A stretch of DNA of 8,932 nucleotides from an uncultured Chloroflexota bacterium (GTDB lineage Bacteria > Chloroflexota > Dehalococcoidia > Lucifugimonadales > CAJWER01). The first letter of the stretch is position 1; the number at the start of each line of letters is the position of its first letter. This document shows positions 5,991 to 8,932 of the stretch, piece after piece. Under the pieces are notes generated by a model, which was not told where the DNA came from, made no database searches, and was given only the letters and a program-made list of their open reading frames with translations. The translations under genes and the position numbers were made by a program. The stretch spans positions 1 to 8,932 of the forward strand of contig CAJWER010000115.1 in the NCBI GenBank assembly GCA_913030785.1, in the 5' to 3' direction.

Positions 5991-6029
5991 ACCGCAGGAC
6001 ATATACGCCGTGATGGCGCGTCCTGCGGT
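5991..6029 (+). other. Long GC-rich hairpin inside the T-box leader (Stem II region)
   Basis: ACCGCAGGAC (5991-6000) pairs perfectly with GTCCTGCGGT (6020-6029). Inside it a second helix CGCC/GGCG forms, with GATA/TATC (5983-5986, 6035-6038) possible below. It lies between Stem I and Stem III, where T-box Stem II is expected. There is no U-run after it, so it is not a terminator. Confidence 0.75.
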
Positions 6030-6093
6030 ATTGGTATCACCTTCACGCTTCAACTAGGGATGGGCGGTTGGCCCCGTTACGGCCTTTTGAGTG

Positions 6094-6114
6094 GCCTCGG
6101 TCTTGGATTGAGGC
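6094..6114 (+). other. T-box Stem III
   Basis: GCCTCGGTC (6094-6102) pairs with GATTGAGGC (6106-6114) over nine positions, including two G-U pairs, with a three-base loop. It sits just before the antiterminator, as Stem III does in T-box leaders. Confidence 0.7.
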
Positions 6115-6118
6115 AATT

Positions 6119-6146
6119 AGGGTGGTACCACGAGATTCAACGTCCC
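6119..6146 (+). other. T-box antiterminator
   Basis: GGG (6120-6122) pairs with CCC (6144-6146), and ACG (6130-6132) with CGT (6141-6143). This leaves the classical seven-base bulge TGGTACC (6123-6129), which contacts the uncharged tRNA NCCA end. It shares bases 6142-6146 with the terminator stem, so the two folds are mutually exclusive. Confidence 0.85.
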
Positions 6147-6171
6147 GTCCCTTTCCAGGGCGGGACTTTTT
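6142..6171 (+). terminator. Intrinsic terminator of the T-box leader
   Basis: GTCCCG (6142-6147) pairs with CGGGAC (6161-6166). After a bulged T, CCCT (6149-6152) pairs with AGGG (6157-6160) around a TTCC loop, followed by TTTTT (6167-6171). This is the default off state, competing with the antiterminator. Confidence 0.9.
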
Positions 6172-6214
6172 GTTTGTCACCCCATTGTGATTTTAGGGTA
6201 TTGGAGACCAATCA

Positions 6215-7909
6215 ATGATAAAAAACGGCTCGCAAATGGTTTGCGAAAGCCTGATCCGGGAGGGCGTGGACGTTGTCTTCGGCCTCCCTGGAGGCGCGAT
6301 ACTCCCGCTGTACCAGACGCTGCCCGAGTATCCACAATTGCGTCATATCCTGGTTCGCCATGAACAGGGCGGCGCACACGCGGCGGATGGCTACGCGCGT
6401 GTAACCGGCAAACCCGGCGTTTGCTGGGCTACGTCCGGTCCAGGTGCCACCAACCTCATCACCGGCATAGCCACGGCACAGATGGACTCGGTGCCGATGG
6501 TTGTCATCACGGGCCAGGTTGCCAGGGCATCCATCGGAAGTGACGCCTTCCAGGAGACCGACACCACTGGTATCACGTTGCCCATCACCAAGCACAACTA
6601 CCTGGTCATGGACGCGGCCGACATACCCAGAGTCATCAAAGAGGCGTTCCACATCGCGAGCACAGGTCGTCCCGGCCCCGTCCTCATCGACATTCCGAAG
6701 GACGTGCTGACAGACGAGGCCGAGTTCATCTACCCGGATACGGTGGATCTGCCCGGATACAAGCCCAATATGGAAGGGCACCCTGCCCAGATAAAGCGCG
6801 CCGCCAGGCTCATCGCGCAATCTAACAGGCCAGTAATTCTCGCCGGCCACGGCATCATCTTCTCCAACGCCTTCGACGAGTTGAAGGAGCTTGCAGAGAA
6901 AGCGCAGGTGCCGGTGATCACGACTCTTCTGGGCATCAGCTGCTTTCCGGAAGACCATGTGCTATGCGTCGGCATGCCTGGAATGCACGGCATGGCTTAC
7001 GCCAGCCTGGCCCTGGAGGAGGCCGACCTGATTATTGCGTTGGGCATGCGCTTCGATGATCGGATCACAGGCAAGCCCAGCGCCTTTGCGATCAACTCAA
7101 GGAAAATTCACGTCGACATCGATCCTTCTGAGATCGGCAAGAACATAAAGGTTGACGTGCCTATAGTGGGCGACCTGAAGCGAGTCCTGACAAAACTAAA
7201 CAAGCAAATCGAGCCAGCCACACATGTGGAATGGGTCCAACGGGTCGACGAGCTCAAACGCGACCACCCGTCAATGTCCATTCGTGACACTGACAAGCTG
7301 ATTCCGCAGTACATCATCAACCAAATCTCAGCTGCAACTGACGGCAAGGCGATAGTGGTCACCGGGGTTGGGCAGCACCAGATGTGGGCGGCGCAACACT
7401 ACACGTTCACCGAGCCGCGGAGCCTGGTAACCTCAGGTGGGTCCGGCGCCATGGGCTACGAGGTCCCGGGTGCGATGGGCGCCCAGGTTGGCGAGCCCGA
7501 CAAGGTCGTGTGGTCTGTCGCCGGAGACGGCGGTTTTCAGATGACCATGTCCGAACTCGCGACCCTGGTGGAAAACGACATTCCGGTAAAATTTGCGATC
7601 ATCAACAATGGATTTCTCGGAATGGTCAGGCAGTGGCAGGAATTCTTCTACGCCAAGAGCTACGTCGCGACACACTACACGCACAACCCCGACTTCGTGA
7701 AACTGGCGGATGCGTTCGGGATGCTTGGCATCCGCGTCACAGAGAAGTCCCAGGTCAGGTCCGCGATCGAACGGGCGATGGAGTATGACGGTCCCGCGCT
7801 CATCGACTTCGTTGTCGAGGAAGAGGAGAACGTCTTCCCAATGATTCCGTCCGGGCAAACCGTTCACGAAATGATCGAGGAGCCGGTCGCCAAGGAGGTC
7901 AAGCAATGA
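6215..7909 (+). CDS. ilvB: Acetolactate synthase (acetohydroxyacid synthase) large, catalytic subunit
   Basis: IlvB condenses two pyruvates to acetolactate (for Val and Leu) or pyruvate with 2-oxobutyrate to acetohydroxybutyrate (for Ile), using thiamine diphosphate, Mg2+ and FAD. The 564 residues have the family layout. The N-terminal pyrimidine-binding domain holds GLPGGA (23-28) and the catalytic glutamate E50 in RHEQGGAHAADGYAR. The central FAD domain spans roughly 190-340 with LGMRFDDR at 276-283. The C-terminal domain holds the diphosphate-binding motif GDG (437-439) to NN (464-465), W474 and the MIPSG block (543-547). GQVAR (100-104) has Ala where many homologues have Pro. The ATG has GGAG (6203-6206) 8 bases upstream. 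It follows the T-box terminator by 43 bases and overlaps ilvN by ATGA. Confidence 0.97.
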   Translation: MIKNGSQMVCESLIREGVDVVFGLPGGAILPLYQTLPEYPQLRHILVRHEQGGAHAADGYARVTGKPGVCWATSGPGATNLITGIATAQMDSVPMVVITGQVARASIGSDAFQETDTTGITLPITKHNYLVMDAADIPRVIKEAFHIASTGRPGPVLIDIPKDVLTDEAEFIYPDTVDLPGYKPNMEGHPAQIKRAARLIAQSNRPVILAGHGIIFSNAFDELKELAEKAQVPVITTLLGISCFPEDHVLCVGMPGMHGMAYASLALEEADLIIALGMRFDDRITGKPSAFAINSRKIHVDIDPSEIGKNIKVDVPIVGDLKRVLTKLNKQIEPATHVEWVQRVDELKRDHPSMSIRDTDKLIPQYIINQISAATDGKAIVVTGVGQHQMWAAQHYTFTEPRSLVTSGGSGAMGYEVPGAMGAQVGEPDKVVWSVAGDGGFQMTMSELATLVENDIPVKFAIINNGFLGMVRQWQEFFYAKSYVATHYTHNPDFVKLADAFGMLGIRVTEKSQVRSAIERAMEYDGPALIDFVVEEEENVFPMIPSGQTVHEMIEEPVAKEVKQ

Positions 7910-8463
7910 CCACCAATGGAGACAGCCCGAGGCACACGATTTCGGCGCTGGTCCAGGATAAGCCAGGCGTCTTGAACCGCGTCTCTAGCATGTTCAGGCG
8001 TCGCGGTTTCAACATCTCCAGCCTGGCTGTAGGACAGAGTGAGGAGCCTGATCTGTCACGTATGACCTTCGTGGTCGAGGGTGACGACATGGTGGTAGAG
8101 CAGGTCACCAAGCACCTTCACAAGCTGATAGACGTGATCAAGGTCTCCGACATCTCGGACCAGAACATTATCTCCCGTGAGCTGGCCCTCATCCGGGTCA
8201 AGGCGAACGTACAGACCCGCAGCGAGATAATGCAGATCGTGTCCATATTCAGGGCCAATATCGTGGATGTCGCCACTGACTCCATTATCGTCGAGGTGTC
8301 TGGCAATGAGGAGAAAGTCAATTCGCTCCACGAGCTGCTCAAGAGTTTCGGGGTTGTCGAGGTTATGAGGACTGGAACCATAGCCCTGAATCGTGGGGTG
8401 GGCGCAAAGTCGTCCCGTCCGAATAACAGGCTTGTCGATTGGGGCGAGTCCTCGTCCGTCTAG
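7906..8463 (+). CDS. ilvN: Acetolactate synthase small, regulatory subunit
   Basis: This subunit (IlvN/IlvH type) activates IlvB and gives feedback inhibition by valine. The 185 residues carry an N-terminal ACT domain (about 10-84) with DKPGVLNRVSSMFRRRGFN (18-36), SLAVGQSEEPDLSRMT (39-54) and LHKLIDVIKVSD (71-82). A C-terminal ALS_ss_C domain (about 90-165) has the RELALIRVKA and VEVMRTGTIALNRG blocks. A polar tail (about 166-185) follows. Its ATG overlaps the ilvB stop (ATGA), which points to coupled translation and matched subunit amounts. Within the valine pocket, the residue aligned with E. coli IlvH Asn11 is Asp18, while the key glycine (G21) is kept. Asp at this place also occurs in other bacteria, so sensitivity to valine cannot be called either way. 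Confidence 0.96.
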   Translation: MTTNGDSPRHTISALVQDKPGVLNRVSSMFRRRGFNISSLAVGQSEEPDLSRMTFVVEGDDMVVEQVTKHLHKLIDVIKVSDISDQNIISRELALIRVKANVQTRSEIMQIVSIFRANIVDVATDSIIVEVSGNEEKVNSLHELLKSFGVVEVMRTGTIALNRGVGAKSSRPNNRLVDWGESSSV

Positions 8464-8544
8464 GTTGTGATCTCTCGGCCTCGGGAGGGGATCTCGAACG
8501 CGGCATAGCCGCCACAAAATAACCTGTTGGAGAGGAGAGCGAAA
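8464..8544 (+). other. ilvN-ilvC intergenic leader with small hairpin and strong RBS
   Basis: The 81-base gap contains a perfect small hairpin GCGGC-ATA-GCCGC (8500-8512) with no U-run after it, so it is not an intrinsic terminator. AGGAG (8533-8537) lies 7 bases from the ilvC ATG. No convincing promoter was seen, so ilvC is most likely co-transcribed with ilvBN. The hairpin may affect RNA processing or stability. Confidence 0.5.
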
Positions 8545-8932
8545 ATGGCAAAGATGTACTACGAGAACGACGCCGACATGTCCGTGTTCGATGACAAGAC
8601 TGTCGGCATCATCGGATACGGCAGCCAGGGGCATGCCCACGCGCTGAACCTGCATGAAAGCGGCGTCAACGTGATGGTGGGGCTGTATGAGGGGAGCAAG
8701 AGCAAGGAAAAGGCCGAGGCCGCTGGCCTGAAGGTCGGCACGGTGTCGGAAGTGGCCGAGAACTCGGATGTCGTAATGATGCTTATCCCCGATCACTCTA
8801 TGGCGGAGGTATACAAGGAATCTGTCGAGCCATACATGGTCTCTGGCAAGACTTTGATGTTCGCCCATGGCTTCAACATCCACTACAACACCATCACTCC
8901 CCCGAGCACCATCGATGTGTCTATGGTGGCGC
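8545..8932 (+). CDS. ilvC: Ketol-acid reductoisomerase, 3'-truncated by the window edge
   Basis: IlvC converts acetolactate and acetohydroxybutyrate to the dihydroxy acids by Mg2+-dependent alkyl migration and NAD(P)H reduction, the step after IlvBN. The visible 129 residues are the N-terminal Rossmann domain. They include the start MAKMYYENDADMSVF, the nucleotide loop GYGSQGHAHALNL (24-36), the cofactor-selecting loop VGLYEGSKSKEKA (45-57), MLIPDHSM (79-86) and AHGFNIHY (107-114), containing the conserved histidine H108. The start is ATG with a well-spaced AGGAG. The loop residue that is often Arg (GLRxGSxS) is Tyr here, and the serines that usually contact the NADPH 2'-phosphate are kept. 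The reading frame runs off the window, so class I or II length cannot be judged. Confidence 0.96.
   Translation, partial: MAKMYYENDADMSVFDDKTVGIIGYGSQGHAHALNLHESGVNVMVGLYEGSKSKEKAEAAGLKVGTVSEVAENSDVVMMLIPDHSMAEVYKESVEPYMVSGKTLMFAHGFNIHYNTITPPSTIDVSMVA

Larger units (their letters stand above)
5863..6171 (+). promoter_or_regulatory. T-box riboswitch leader of ilvBNC (tRNA-Leu sensing predicted)
   Basis: T-box leaders bind a specific tRNA and allow read-through only when it is uncharged. Stem I shows GGGG (5871-5874) pairing with TCCC (5948-5951), an AGTA loop-E strand (5875-5878), GCGGG (5882-5886) pairing with CCCGT (5936-5940), the AGAGAG bulge (5898-5903), and a distal stem GCCGG/CCGGC (5903-5907, 5921-5925). 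The specifier loop GTGAACTCG places the codon CTC (Leu) at 5944-5946, directly after the conserved GAA and followed by a purine. A strong hairpin (5991-6029) and Stem III (6094-6114) follow. The T-box sequence AGGGTGGTACCACG is at 6119-6132, then the terminator. TGGT in its bulge complements an ACCA tRNA end, as expected for tRNA-Leu. GUC (Val, 5947-5949) is a weaker alternative specifier because it is not next to GAA. Exact 5' and stem limits are approximate. Confidence 0.93.

Noticed and set aside
5823..6053. Minus-strand open frame of 76 codons in the T-box leader
   Set aside because: It is antisense to structured riboswitch RNA, has no recognisable domain, and is explained by the leader's base composition.
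6212..6958. Minus-strand open frame of 248 codons opposite ilvB
   Set aside because: It is antisense to the catalytic domain of IlvB, has biased composition and no recognisable family.
8056..8883. Minus-strand open frame of 275 codons opposite ilvN and ilvC
   Set aside because: It is antisense to two clear conserved genes. The sequence is rich in His, Asp and Arg, typical of a mirror frame in GC-rich DNA.
1..8932. CRISPR arrays, insertion sequences, tRNA genes or attachment sites
   Set aside because: No regularly spaced repeats, transposase-like frames, tRNA TTCGA-arm context with a cloverleaf, or long terminal repeats were seen.

Overview
This is a bacterial chromosome segment made of housekeeping genes. 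It is moderately GC-rich by eye, gene-dense and mixed-strand. No mobile element, CRISPR array, tRNA, rRNA or phage gene was seen. The best lineage guess is Chloroflexota (SAR202 or another Dehalococcoidia-like lineage). That rests on a T-box leader and an HrcA repressor in a GC-rich genome, plus a GpsA glycine loop (GTTSWG) that I associate from memory with that phylum. This is an inference of moderate strength; an actinobacterium-like or other T-box-bearing lineage is not excluded.

Layout. (1) 1-1571, plus strand: the 3' part of plsY followed by gpsA, overlapping by 19 bases. The pair makes glycerol-3-phosphate and then acylates it, the entry to phospholipid synthesis. (2) 1588-4405, minus strand: dnaJ, prmA and rsmE, tightly packed (gaps of 2 and 14 bases). 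They encode a chaperone, a ribosomal protein L11 methyltransferase and a 16S rRNA m3U1498 methyltransferase. The operon has its own promoter with a perfect TATAAT just upstream of dnaJ and converges on gpsA with a 16-base gap. (3) 4594-5619, minus strand: hrcA, the heat-shock repressor, with its own promoter. It is separated from dnaJ by 188 bases that hold a C-rich, G-poor transcript stretch and the dnaJ promoter. grpE and dnaK, which commonly sit between hrcA and dnaJ, are absent, and no canonical CIRCE operator was found. (4) 5620-6214: a divergent regulatory region. It holds the hrcA promoter, a strong extended -10 promoter for the ilv operon, and a complete T-box riboswitch with a predicted Leu specifier codon CUC, a classical antiterminator and an intrinsic terminator. 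(5) 6215-8932, plus strand: ilvB, ilvN and the 5' part of ilvC, the first common enzymes of valine, leucine and isoleucine synthesis.

How it works together. The T-box should let transcription enter ilvBNC only when uncharged tRNA-Leu accumulates. IlvN then gives enzyme-level feedback on IlvB, and IlvC reduces the acetohydroxy acids that IlvBN makes. The dnaJ-prmA-rsmE unit links protein folding to ribosome modification, an arrangement common in several phyla.

No undescribed system stands out. The most interesting items are the ilv T-box leader and its extra hairpin, the dyad overlapping the dnaJ promoter where a CIRCE would be expected, and the rearranged hrcA/dnaJ locus.
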